DNA of 43,058 nucleotides from Verrucomicrobiota bacterium (lineage in GTDB: Bacteria > Verrucomicrobiota > Verrucomicrobiia > Limisphaerales > UBA9464), in the NCBI GenBank assembly GCA_016871615.1, contig VHCX01000027.1, forward strand, positions 1 to 43,058. The letters are read 5' to 3'. The notes beneath the pieces are model-generated. The model was not told the DNA's origin, searched no databases, and saw only the letters and a list, made by a program, of their open reading frames with translations. A program made the translations under genes and the position numbers. Position 1 is the stretch's first letter. Each line of letters begins with the position of its first letter. Shown in pieces: positions 25,045 through 34,162 of the stretch.

Positions 25045-28020
25045 ATGGACGAACCTCGTCGAGGAAGTAAATGGCGTGTGAACCCTGACCGATCCTCCCG
25101 ACGATTCCGCCGTGCCGGTACCCTTCTGGAGGTCCTGGCCATGCTGCTGACCGGATCGGGCGCCGCGGCCGACCCATCGACCGTCCCCCGATTCCACCGG
25201 GCGATCAACCTCAACGGGCCCTCCATCACCCTCGACGGGAATGCCTGGGAAGGCGAATCCACCACCAATCTGGTGCTGGGCGGCAAGGCCTTCGAGAACC
25301 AGCAGGTGGCCCTGCGGCCCGCCACCGATCCGATCCGGGCGCGCATGATCCGCAGCAGCCGCTGGGGCAACCGTTTCGAGGTGGCCTTGATGGAGACGCC
25401 ACCCGGCGACTACCAGGTCTTCGCCTACGTGTGGGAGGACAACCACAGCGAGCAGTTCGACCTCCTGCTCGACGGCCGGGTGGTCGCTGCGAGGTTCCAC
25501 AGCGGCCAGGCCGGCGCATGGCATCGCCTGGGTCCTTGGCCGGTGCGCCTCGAAGGCACCAACACATCGATCCGTTTGGCGGCCCGGGGGCCGGGACACG
25601 GGGCGGCCAACCTCTCCGGCATCGAGGTCTGGGCGGGAACCGGTCCGATCCCCGGACCCGAGGCGCCCAGATTCGCCACCCAGCCCACCCCGGAGCAGGT
25701 GGCCTTCTTCGAGGGGCGTGTCCGCCCGGTCCTGACGGAGCACTGCGAGGACTGCCATGGGACCCGCTCCGGAAAATCCAAGGGCGGCCTGTTGCTGGAT
25801 TCGCGGGATGGCCTCGTGCGGGGCGGCGACAGCGGGCCGGTGGTCGCCCCGGGCGATCCCGAGTCCAGCCTGCTGATCCAGGCCGTGAGGCGCTCCGATC
25901 CGAACCTCGCCATGCCTCCGGACAAGCCCCTGCCCGCCGAGGCGATCCGGGACCTGGAGACTTGGGTTCGAATGGGGGCACCGGACCCACGAACCGGGGA
26001 CGCGATCGCCACCCGGGATCCAAAGGTCTCGATCGACTGGAATCAGGCCCGGGAATGGTGGGCATTCCAGCCGGTGGCCGATCCGACGCCTCCGCAGGTC
26101 CACCGCCGCGACTGGCCGGTCACCGGCCTCGATGCCTTCATCCTTGCCCGTCTGGAGGCGGCCGGACTCGCCCCTTCGGACGACGCCGATCCCCGGGCCC
26201 TGATCCGACGGGTGGCCTACGACCTCACCGGGCTGCCCCCGGATCCCACGGAGACGGAGGCCTTCTCGAAGGATCCCTCGCCCGCGGCTTTCGCCCGGTT
26301 GGTGGACCGGTTGCTCGAGTCGCCCCGGTACGGCGAACGCTGGGGACGCCACTGGCTCGATGTGGTGCGCTACGCCGACACGGCCGGCGACAACTCCGAC
26401 TTCCCGGTTCCGCAACTCCACCGCTACCGGGACTGGGTGGTCCGGTCGTTCAACCGCGACCGACCCTTCCACGAGTTCGTCCGGGACCAGATCGCCGGCG
26501 ACCTCGTCGAGGGCGGGACTTCGGCCGAGCGACGGGAGCGGATCATCGCCACCGGCTACATCGCCAACGCGCGGCGCTTCGGTTCGCGCGTGGAGGACTA
26601 CCCGCAGCACCTGACCATCGAGGACACGCTCGACAACCTCGGCCGCACCTTCCTCGGGCTCTCGCTCGCCTGCGCGAGGTGCCACGACCACAAGTTCGAC
26701 CCCATCCCTGCGGCCGACTACTACGGCCTGTACGGAATCTTCGACAGCACCCGCTACCCCTGGCCCGGGATCGAGCTCGACCAGCGGCAACGCGACTTCG
26801 TCCCCCTGGTCGATGCCGAACGGATGACCGACTACCGGGCCCGGTGGTCCGCACGCCAAGACGAGGCCGAACGCCTCCGCCAGCGGCTCCAGCAGGCCAG
26901 GGATGCGCTGAAGTCGGCCCCGGGTGAGGGGAAGACCGCGGCCGAATCCGCAGTCCGGGAGGCCGAGACGGCCCTTGCCAGACATGCCCGCCAGCCCCCG
27001 CTGGCCGAGACGGCCTATGCCGTCGCCGACTCGGAACGCTCCGGCGACGCCCGAATCCAGATCAGGGGGGATCCGGCCCGGCCCGGGCCCCTCGTCCGCC
27101 GCCGTTTCCTGCAGGTTCTCGGGGGCGACAGCCTGCCGGACGGAGTTGCCGGCAGCGGACGGCGCGAACTGGCCCGGTGGATCACGGCCCGATCGAATCC
27201 GCTGCTCGACCGGGTCTGGGTCAACCGGGTCTGGCTTCATCACTTCGGCCGGGGGCTCGTGCCGACGCCCAACGACTTCGGCCGACAGGGACGACCGCCA
27301 TCGCATCCGGAGCTCCTCGACTGGCTGGCGACCCGCTTCCGGGAGTCGGGTGGATCCACCAAGGCACTGCACCGGCTGATCCTGCTCTCGCGGACCTACC
27401 GACAGTCCTCCCGCGGAAGTCCCGCATCCATGGAACGCGATCCGGACCATGAGCTTCTCGGTTCCTTTCCTCGGCGGCGGCTGGACGCCGAGGCGATCCG
27501 TGACACGCTGCTCCACCTGGGCGGTTCGCTCGACCTTTCTCCGGCCGGGGCGCACCCGTTCCCCCCGGAACACGATTGGAAGTTCACCCAGCACCACCCC
27601 TTCCGGGCGGTCTACGATTCGAACCACCGCAGCGTCTACCTGATGACCCAACGGATCCAGAGACACCCGTTCCTGGCAACCTTCGACGGGGCCGACCCGT
27701 CCGCCAGCACCGGTACCCGGCTCACCAGCACGACACCGGTCCAGGCCCTCTTCCTGCTCAATGACCCGCTGGTGCATGTGCAGGCCGCCCGATTCGGCCG
27801 ACGGGTCTTCGACGCAGGGACGACCACGCGCGACCGGATCGACATGGTCCATCGTCTGGCCCTGGGAAGGCCTCCCACGGTGGAGGAAGCGACCCTCGCC
27901 GGCGACTTCCTCGTGGCCACCCAGGATCGCGACGGGCGGGCGGGCCCGGGAGATCCCCGAGCGTGGGAGTCCCTCGGCAGGGCCCTGTTCCGGCTCAACG
28001 AGTTCGTGTATCTTGACTGA
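25045..28020 (+). CDS. Malectin-like / cytochrome c / DUF1549 / DUF1553 protein
   Basis: 991 residues. A signal-like segment lies at 24-42, then a malectin-type carbohydrate-binding-like domain (about 50-197) that the paralog at 11954-14902 lacks at this position. The cytochrome domain has haem motif CEDCH (Cys234, Cys237, His238) and AMPPDKP as possible axial Met. DUF1549 runs from about 365 with CARCHDHKFDPIP (Cys543, Cys546, His547). A Glu/Arg-rich coiled segment (about 605-655) and DUF1553 (from about 700, including VNRVWLHHFGRG) complete it. The function of the family is unknown. A GTG at 25078 is an alternative start. The DUF1501 gene follows after 12 nt. Confidence 0.93.
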   Translation: MDEPRRGSKWRVNPDRSSRRFRRAGTLLEVLAMLLTGSGAAADPSTVPRFHRAINLNGPSITLDGNAWEGESTTNLVLGGKAFENQQVALRPATDPIRARMIRSSRWGNRFEVALMETPPGDYQVFAYVWEDNHSEQFDLLLDGRVVAARFHSGQAGAWHRLGPWPVRLEGTNTSIRLAARGPGHGAANLSGIEVWAGTGPIPGPEAPRFATQPTPEQVAFFEGRVRPVLTEHCEDCHGTRSGKSKGGLLLDSRDGLVRGGDSGPVVAPGDPESSLLIQAVRRSDPNLAMPPDKPLPAEAIRDLETWVRMGAPDPRTGDAIATRDPKVSIDWNQAREWWAFQPVADPTPPQVHRRDWPVTGLDAFILARLEAAGLAPSDDADPRALIRRVAYDLTGLPPDPTETEAFSKDPSPAAFARLVDRLLESPRYGERWGRHWLDVVRYADTAGDNSDFPVPQLHRYRDWVVRSFNRDRPFHEFVRDQIAGDLVEGGTSAERRERIIATGYIANARRFGSRVEDYPQHLTIEDTLDNLGRTFLGLSLACARCHDHKFDPIPAADYYGLYGIFDSTRYPWPGIELDQRQRDFVPLVDAERMTDYRARWSARQDEAERLRQRLQQARDALKSAPGEGKTAAESAVREAETALARHARQPPLAETAYAVADSERSGDARIQIRGDPARPGPLVRRRFLQVLGGDSLPDGVAGSGRRELARWITARSNPLLDRVWVNRVWLHHFGRGLVPTPNDFGRQGRPPSHPELLDWLATRFRESGGSTKALHRLILLSRTYRQSSRGSPASMERDPDHELLGSFPRRRLDAEAIRDTLLHLGGSLDLSPAGAHPFPPEHDWKFTQHHPFRAVYDSNHRSVYLMTQRIQRHPFLATFDGADPSASTGTRLTSTTPVQALFLLNDPLVHVQAARFGRRVFDAGTTTRDRIDMVHRLALGRPPTVEEATLAGDFLVATQDRDGRAGPGDPRAWESLGRALFRLNEFVYLD

Positions 28021-28032
28021 GCGTTCAACCCC

Positions 28033-29442
28033 ATGAGCCTGAATCCCGCCACCATGACCCGAAGGGCATCGATCCGGTCCCTGGTGGGAGGCTCCCTCCT
28101 GTTGCCCGGCCTCGTCGCCGATCTGCTGGGCAGGGAGGGCACGTCCGGCGTGGGCGGTCCATCCACCGATCCCCTCGCCCCCCGGGCCCCCCATTTCCCG
28201 GCCAGGGCCAGGCGGGTGATCTTCATCTTCTCCAACGGCGGGGTTTCCCACATGGACACCTTCGACCACAAGCCGAAGCTCTTCGCGGCCGACGGCAAGA
28301 CCCTCGGCGTCGGGGGCGGACTCTCAAACCAGCAACGCCGGTTGTTGCGGCCTGGCTGGGAGTTCCGTCCGGGCGGCCGCTGCGGAACGCTGGTCAGCGA
28401 CCTCTTCCCGCACCTGCGCCAGTGCATGGACGAGATCTGCCTGATCCGCTCGATGAAGAGCGACGACAACGAGCACTACCAGGCCACGCTCGCCATCCAC
28501 ACCGGTTCGTTCTTCTTCGCCCGCCCAAGCTTGGGCTCGTGGGTCAGCTATGGGCTCGGCACCCTCGACCAGAATCTGCCATCGTTCATGGTCATCTCGG
28601 CGGGCTCGCCCTACGCCGGCACGCAGATCTTCAACAACGACTTCCTTCCAGCCTACCATCAGGGCGTCCGCGTGATCCCCGGGCGCGAACCCATCGCCAA
28701 CCTCGACCGCCGGGCGGGACCAGCCGGGGCTTTCCAGGAACTGGAGCTCGGTCTCGCCGAGGCCCTGAACCGGCGGCACCTGGACGCACGCGGCCACGAC
28801 GCCGGTCTCGCCGCGCGGATCCGCACCTTCGAGACGGCCTTCCACATGCAGACCGAGGCGCGGGAGGTCTTCGACCTGTCCCGGGAGTCGGAAGCGACGC
28901 ATGAGCTGTACGGCCTCAAGCGAGGCCAGACCGACGGGTTCGGCTGGCCCTGCCTCGTGGCCCGTCGCCTCGCCGAGCGCGGGGTGCGGTTCATCGAACT
29001 GGTGGACGGATCATCCTCCCACAACTGGGACCAGCACGGGGACATGGCCGAGCATGCCCGGCACGCCCGCAACATCGACCAGCCCATCGCCGGCCTGCTG
29101 CGCGACCTGAGACAACGTGGGATGCTCGACGACACCCTGGTCGTGTGGACCACGGAGTTCGGACGCACTCCCGGCGTGGACGGCGACAAGGGACGCGGGC
29201 ACCACAGCGCGTGCTTCTCGTCCTGGCTGGCCGGGGCCGGCGTGCGCGCCGGCACGACCTACGGCAGCACCGACGAACTCGGGGCCAGTGTCGCCGAGGA
29301 CCGCGTCCACGTGCACGATTTCCACGCCACGCTGCTTCACCTCCTGGGCATGGATCATGAGCGCCTGACCTTCCGACACGGTGGCCGTGACTACCGGCTC
29401 ACCGACGTGCACGGCCATGTGGTGAGGGCTCTCCTCGCCTGA
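28033..29442 (+). CDS. DUF1501 family exported protein (second copy)
   Basis: 469 residues. A Tat-like N terminus MTRRASIRSLVGGSLLLPGL is followed by DUF1501 features: IFIFSNGGVSHMDTFDHKPK, NWDQHGDM, WTTEFGRTPG and the C-terminal RLTDVHGHV. It parallels the gene at 10521-11957 but is clearly diverged. It lies 12 nt after the DUF1553 partner gene, so the two are one operon. Probably exported and working with its partner; activity unknown. Confidence 0.93.
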   Translation: MSLNPATMTRRASIRSLVGGSLLLPGLVADLLGREGTSGVGGPSTDPLAPRAPHFPARARRVIFIFSNGGVSHMDTFDHKPKLFAADGKTLGVGGGLSNQQRRLLRPGWEFRPGGRCGTLVSDLFPHLRQCMDEICLIRSMKSDDNEHYQATLAIHTGSFFFARPSLGSWVSYGLGTLDQNLPSFMVISAGSPYAGTQIFNNDFLPAYHQGVRVIPGREPIANLDRRAGPAGAFQELELGLAEALNRRHLDARGHDAGLAARIRTFETAFHMQTEAREVFDLSRESEATHELYGLKRGQTDGFGWPCLVARRLAERGVRFIELVDGSSSHNWDQHGDMAEHARHARNIDQPIAGLLRDLRQRGMLDDTLVVWTTEFGRTPGVDGDKGRGHHSACFSSWLAGAGVRAGTTYGSTDELGASVAEDRVHVHDFHATLLHLLGMDHERLTFRHGGRDYRLTDVHGHVVRALLA

Positions 29443-29494
29443 GCGGTGGCGACTGGACACGGGGGTCACGACGGCCCGCCGGCCGCCTGCGACC

Positions 29495-30181
29495 TCACCG
29501 GATCCACCTCTCGGCCGCCTGCCAGGCCCAGGCCCCGATTTCCAGGGTGTGCCGCGCGGCCCATCGCAGGGCGGTGCCCACACCGGGGCGGCCGGACAGC
29601 CAGGACATGCCCAGCAGCAGGATGAGGGCGTTGCCCAGCCAGATGAGCGAGCCCGAGAACAGGAATCCCTCGCCCACGAGGTCCGGCTGGCGGATGCGGA
29701 GGATCACCACCGTCATCGTCACGTGGAACCCGTAGGTGAATCCCAGTCCGGCCTGATAGAGCGGCAGGACCCACCAGGCGGCACCCCAGCGCCAATGGAC
29801 GGCGGCCATGACCAGCGACCACAGGATGGAATAGATCGGCAGGAAGTACGGCGACAGGGCGATGAAGGCGTTGCTCCGGCTGAGCCGGACCGCGCCTCCC
29901 CGGCTGCTCACCTGGAAGGATTGGACCCGCGCACCACACATCCAGGCGCTCAGGGCATGGGTCAACTCGTGTCCGAGCACGTAGAGCCACATGGGCCGGG
30001 GCAACTGGAGGTAGATCACCCCCCAGATCCCGAGGCCGACCAGGAGCGGCATCCAGAACGGGCCGGCATCGACGGCGATCCGCCCGACCTCCCAGACCGC
30101 CCGGCACAGTCCAAGGTTGATCGGCAACAGGAGCAGGGCGATCGCCCAGCGGATCGCACGGCGCACCCAACGCGACAGCAT
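29495..30181 (-). CDS. Membrane protein with M50-type HExxH metalloprotease motif
   Basis: 228 residues with about five hydrophobic helices (10-30, 42-60, 108-130, 138-160, 185-205). The zinc-protease motif HELTH (71-75) lies in a membrane-associated segment GHELTHALSAWMCGARV, the arrangement of M50 (site-2-type) proteases. The usual third-ligand motif with LDG is not visible; the corresponding region reads ALSPYFLPIY. So it may be an M50-like protein of altered active site, or the ligand differs. Its ATG (30179-30181) overlaps an in-frame ATG of the divergent helicase gene, which more likely starts at 30369. Confidence 0.75.
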   Translation of the reverse strand: MLSRWVRRAIRWAIALLLLPINLGLCRAVWEVGRIAVDAGPFWMPLLVGLGIWGVIYLQLPRPMWLYVLGHELTHALSAWMCGARVQSFQVSSRGGAVRLSRSNAFIALSPYFLPIYSILWSLVMAAVHWRWGAAWWVLPLYQAGLGFTYGFHVTMTVVILRIRQPDLVGEGFLFSGSLIWLGNALILLLGMSWLSGRPGVGTALRWAARHTLEIGAWAWQAAERWIR

Positions 30182-30368
30182 GACGGCGGGGAGACTCCCG
30201 GGACCCGGCCCGGCCGAACAGCCCAAAGCGACCGGAAGGCGACCGGCCGACCGGGCGGACCATGCCGCCACTCCGTCCGGGCCTGCGCGCCACGCACCAC
30301 CCACGGAGGTGGCCCCGACCTTGAAGACCCGGGATCCGCAGGGCAACCTCCCAGGGCTGATCGCCCGA

Positions 30369-33300
30369 ATGAAGCCGAAGGCCAACCCCCCAGTGACCCC
30401 GCCGGCCGTTCCCCCGGCACCCGCCGGGAGGACCGCCTCCGCCCCTCCTGCCAGGGGCAAGGCGCCCGTCGGCAAGGCAAGCCCGGCCGGTGCGACCCGG
30501 CGGACCGGCAAGGCCGCCCCGGACGCCGCCGCGCAGGAGACGCTGCCGGCCGACACGGCCGCCAGCGAATTCGCCTCCGAGGTGTCGATTGCGCTCGGGC
30601 GTGGCCTCAAGGCCACCGAGATCGAGACCCTTCGCCTCATCGACGCCCTGCTGGCAAGGGTCCGGACCGGCACTCCCATGACCTGCGGCCATCTGGCCGA
30701 GTTGGGGTTCCTCCTCCGCGAGAGTTCCTGGCAGAAGATCGACCTCTGGAGCACCCCGCCCCGCTCGTCCCGCGAACTCTGGCAGTATGTGGCCGTCTTC
30801 GCCGAGGAACGGAACCTCGCCATCCCGGCCTTCCTCAAGCCGGTCACCCACCCCGACGAGGCCCGGGCCGCGGTGGTCGCCCATCGCCGCGACCGCGAGG
30901 TGACGCGCTGGAGGACCCTGCTCTCGAATCTCCAGCTGGGCCCCTCCGAGGATGCGCGGCCGGGCGGCCAGATCGAGTTGCGCCTGCGCCTCGACGCCAA
31001 GGAGGCCCTGGTGGAGTGGCGCAAGTCCGGGGCCGACGCGTGGACCCCGGTCAAGCCGGGCAAGTTCAAGGACTTCGACGAGAAGCATGCCACGGAACTG
31101 CTGGCCGAGGTGGCGCTGCTCTGGCAGCCGTTGGCGCAGCGGGCGCGCTACGGGTATCCCATCGAGCTGTTCTACCATGACCAGAACACCCGGCTCTTCC
31201 TCAACCGCGTGCTGCGCCTGCCCGCCCTGCATCCGTTCATCGTCGGGGCCTCGGGCGAACCGCTCAACCGCCCCGAACAGCCGCTGCGGTGGATCCTCGG
31301 CGACGCGGCCGACGACCACGCGGACTATTCGCTGCGCCTGCTGACGGCCGACGGGCAGCCCGTGCCGCCCTTCCTGCTGACGCTCCAGGGCCGCCCGAGC
31401 CTGTACCTCACGCCCGACACGCTCTTCTCGGGCCCGCCCGCCGAGGACCGGGCCCTCGACCCCGCCCTCGAGACCCGCATCCCCGCCCCGGCGCTGGAGA
31501 CCCAGGCCGGTGTGCGCTTCCTGTCGCACCTGCAGCTGGTCCTGCCGCCGCGCCTGGCCGCCAAGGTCGGGGTGATCCCGCTGTTGCCGCGCCTCCAAGC
31601 CGAGCTGGTGCAACCCATCGTGGGCTACGACAACGAGTTCTGCTTCCTCGACCTGCAGGCCGTCCGCCCGGATGGACACCCCGTCGAACGCTGGAACGGC
31701 ACGGCCTGGACCGAGATCGACCCGGCCGATGCGCCGGGCGCCGCGGCGGGGACCCCGGAGGACCCGGAGGCCCTTTGGATGTTCGACCGCAGCGGGCTGG
31801 CCGAGGCGGCCCGACGGCTCGACGCATCGGGGTTCCGCTGGGACTTCGCCCGGCAACGTTGGTCGGCCAAGGTGACCCGGCAGTTCCCGGAACGTTTCGT
31901 GCCCTGGCTCCGGTCGTTGCCGCCCTCGATCGCGCTGGATCTCCGGGGTGAACTGGCCTCCTTCCTCCGCTCCGAGGTATCGGGCACCGTGAAGCTCGAG
32001 GTGCAGGAGTCGGGCATCGATTGGTTCGACCTGCAGGTGATCGTCGACGTCTCGGACACCTCGCTCACTCCGGAGGAGGTCCGGATCCTGCTCAACGCCC
32101 GGGGCAAGTGGGTGCGCCTCTCCAACAAGGGATGGCGCAAGCTCGAGTTCAGGCTCTCGGCCCAGGAGGACGAGCAACTGGCACGGCTGGGGCTCAACCC
32201 GCATGAACTCGGGGCCGAGAAACACCGGCTGCATGCGCTGCAACTGGCCGACCCGGCCGCGAGGCAGTTCCTCTCGGAATCCGGCTACCAGAAGGTCGAA
32301 CGCCGGGCGGCCGAGCTGAAGGCACGGGTGAGCCCCGAGATCCCGGCCGGGATCCGGGCAGAGCTTCGCCCCTACCAGCGGGAGGGGTTCCACTTCCTGG
32401 CCTACCTGAGCACCAACCGGTTCGGCGGCATCCTCGCCGACGACATGGGCCTGGGCAAAACCCTCCAGACCCTGACCTGGATCGCCTGGCTGCGGTCGCA
32501 CGAGGCCACGCCGGGACCGGTCCTCGTGGTGTGCCCGAAGTCGGTGGCGGACAACTGGCGCTCCGAGACCCTCCGATTCCTGCCCTCGGTCCGGCCCCGC
32601 GTCTGGAGCAGCGACGACATGAAGTCGCTGCCCGGGCAGACCGACTCGGCCGACCTGCACATCATCAACTACAACCAGTTGAGGTCCATCGGCGAGAAGC
32701 TCCGCACGGAGTTCCTCGCGGTCATCCTCGACGAGGGGCAGTACATCAAGAACCCGGGCTCGGTCACCGCCCTCATCGCCAACCAGCTCGAGGCGCGGAA
32801 CCGACTGCTGCTCAGCGGCACGCCCATCGAGAACCAGTTGGTGGACCTCTGGAGCCTGATGGCCTTCGCCATGCCGGGCATCCTGGGCAGCCGGGCCGAC
32901 TTCCAGCGGCTCTTCGACAGCAAGGAGGACCCCCTGTGCCGCCGCCGGCTGGCCGCGCGGGTGCGGCCATTCCTCCTGAGGCGCACGAAGATGCAGGTCG
33001 CCAAGGACCTGCCCGAGCGCATCGAGGAGGACCTGCTCTGCGAGCTCGAGGGCGAGCAGCGGACGCTCTACAAGGCCGAGCTCAAGCGGGCCCAGCAGAT
33101 GCTCCTGGGCATCCAGAGCAGCACGCAGCTCAACAAGAACCGCTTCAACCTGCTGACCTCCCTGCTCCGGTTGCGGCAGATCTGCTGCCACCCGCGCTTG
33201 GTCAAGGAGGACTCGAAGGCCGAGAGCGCCAAGGTCGAGGCCCTGGTCGAGACGCTCGACCCCATCATGGAGGAGGGCGGGAAGGTCATCGTCTTTTCGC

Positions 33301-33731
33301 AGTTCGTCGAGATGCTGGGCCTGCTGCGCAAGGCGGTGGCCGAGCGCCACTGGCCGACCTACTACCTGGCGGGCGACACCGAGAACCGGGGCGACCTGGT
33401 CGAGCAGTTCCAGCGGCACGACGGGGCGGCGGTGTTCCTGATCTCGCTCAAGGCCGGCGGCTTCGGGCTCAACCTGACGGCGGCCAGCTACGTGATCCTC
33501 TTCGACCCCTGGTGGAATCCCGCCGTGGAAAACCAGGCGATCGACCGTGCGCATCGCATCGGACAGCGCCAGACCGTCATCGCCTACCGCCTGCTCATCA
33601 AGGACAGCGTCGAGGAGAAGATCCGCGCCCTGCAGAAGTCCAAGAGCCAGCTGGCCGAGGATGTGCTGGGCGAGGACACCTTCGCCCAGTCGCTCACGCT
33701 CGACGACCTGCGCTACCTCTTCGAAGGCTGA
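30369..33731 (+). CDS. SNF2-family DEAD/DEAH-like helicase
   Basis: 1120 residues from ATG 30369. A Pro/Ala/Lys-rich, probably disordered N-terminal tail (1-65) leads to a long N-terminal region of the type found in bacterial SNF2 enzymes (about 70-640). The SNF2 ATPase core has ADDMGLGKT (Walker A, about 688-696) and DEGQ (about 787-790) in place of DEAH, as usual for this bacterial group. The helicase C domain ends with AIDRAHRIGQ near 1058. Bacterial homologs are double-stranded DNA translocases that remodel protein-DNA or RNA polymerase complexes. ATGs at 30117 and 30180 are in frame but overlap the divergent M50-like gene. It stands alone, and no restriction or defence genes flank it. 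Confidence 0.93.
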   Translation: MKPKANPPVTPPAVPPAPAGRTASAPPARGKAPVGKASPAGATRRTGKAAPDAAAQETLPADTAASEFASEVSIALGRGLKATEIETLRLIDALLARVRTGTPMTCGHLAELGFLLRESSWQKIDLWSTPPRSSRELWQYVAVFAEERNLAIPAFLKPVTHPDEARAAVVAHRRDREVTRWRTLLSNLQLGPSEDARPGGQIELRLRLDAKEALVEWRKSGADAWTPVKPGKFKDFDEKHATELLAEVALLWQPLAQRARYGYPIELFYHDQNTRLFLNRVLRLPALHPFIVGASGEPLNRPEQPLRWILGDAADDHADYSLRLLTADGQPVPPFLLTLQGRPSLYLTPDTLFSGPPAEDRALDPALETRIPAPALETQAGVRFLSHLQLVLPPRLAAKVGVIPLLPRLQAELVQPIVGYDNEFCFLDLQAVRPDGHPVERWNGTAWTEIDPADAPGAAAGTPEDPEALWMFDRSGLAEAARRLDASGFRWDFARQRWSAKVTRQFPERFVPWLRSLPPSIALDLRGELASFLRSEVSGTVKLEVQESGIDWFDLQVIVDVSDTSLTPEEVRILLNARGKWVRLSNKGWRKLEFRLSAQEDEQLARLGLNPHELGAEKHRLHALQLADPAARQFLSESGYQKVERRAAELKARVSPEIPAGIRAELRPYQREGFHFLAYLSTNRFGGILADDMGLGKTLQTLTWIAWLRSHEATPGPVLVVCPKSVADNWRSETLRFLPSVRPRVWSSDDMKSLPGQTDSADLHIINYNQLRSIGEKLRTEFLAVILDEGQYIKNPGSVTALIANQLEARNRLLLSGTPIENQLVDLWSLMAFAMPGILGSRADFQRLFDSKEDPLCRRRLAARVRPFLLRRTKMQVAKDLPERIEEDLLCELEGEQRTLYKAELKRAQQMLLGIQSSTQLNKNRFNLLTSLLRLRQICCHPRLVKEDSKAESAKVEALVETLDPIMEEGGKVIVFSQFVEMLGLLRKAVAERHWPTYYLAGDTENRGDLVEQFQRHDGAAVFLISLKAGGFGLNLTAASYVILFDPWWNPAVENQAIDRAHRIGQRQTVIAYRLLIKDSVEEKIRALQKSKSQLAEDVLGEDTFAQSLTLDDLRYLFEG

Positions 33732-33770
33732 GCCGTCGCGGCACGGCGACGCACACCGGACCGCACGACC

Positions 33771-34103
33771 TCACCAGTACCTCGGCACCGAGGGGTCGGC
33801 CTCACGGCTCCATCGGTCGATGCCGCCGGTCAGGTTCACCAGCCCGGTGAAGCCTTCCTGCTCGAGGAAGGCGATCGCATGGGCGCTGCGGACCCCGTGG
33901 TGGCAGTACACCACGGTCTGGACGCCGCCAGCGCACCAGTCCCGCAGCTCCTGCCAGCGGGACTCGAGTTCCGAGAGCGGCAGCAGGCGGGACCCCGGAA
34001 GGGCGCAGTGGGCATGCTCATCCGGCTCCCGCACGTCCAGCAGCCGGCACGGCTGCGAGGCGTCGAGTCGCCGTTTCAGTTCGGTCGGGGTGATCGAGGT
34101 CAT
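33771..34103 (-). CDS. Single-domain rhodanese (sulfurtransferase)
   Basis: 110 residues, one rhodanese domain. The active-site loop is CHHGVRSA with catalytic Cys67, and LLDVREPDEH is the typical opening motif. Such proteins carry sulfur as a persulfide or act in thiol redox. It follows trxB by 59 nt on the same strand, so a shared transcript and a thiol/sulfur role are likely. ATG 34103 gives the usual domain length; the frame stays open upstream only as antisense of nothing recognisable. Confidence 0.9.
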   Translation of the reverse strand: MTSITPTELKRRLDASQPCRLLDVREPDEHAHCALPGSRLLPLSELESRWQELRDWCAGGVQTVVYCHHGVRSAHAIAFLEQEGFTGLVNLTGGIDRWSREADPSVPRYW

Positions 34104-34162
34104 CCGGGGAACCCGTCGGGTGGGGTGGGTGACGACCGGCGTGGCGGGTGCGACCTGCGGCC

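Noticed and set aside
24907-28269. Minus-strand open frame of over 1100 codons
   Set aside because: Antisense to the malectin/DUF1553 gene, with composition typical of shadow frames.
29466-33554. Minus-strand open frame of over 1300 codons
   Set aside because: Antisense to the SNF2 helicase, composed of Arg, Gly, Leu and Glu runs without motifs. The real minus-strand gene is in another frame at 29495-30181.
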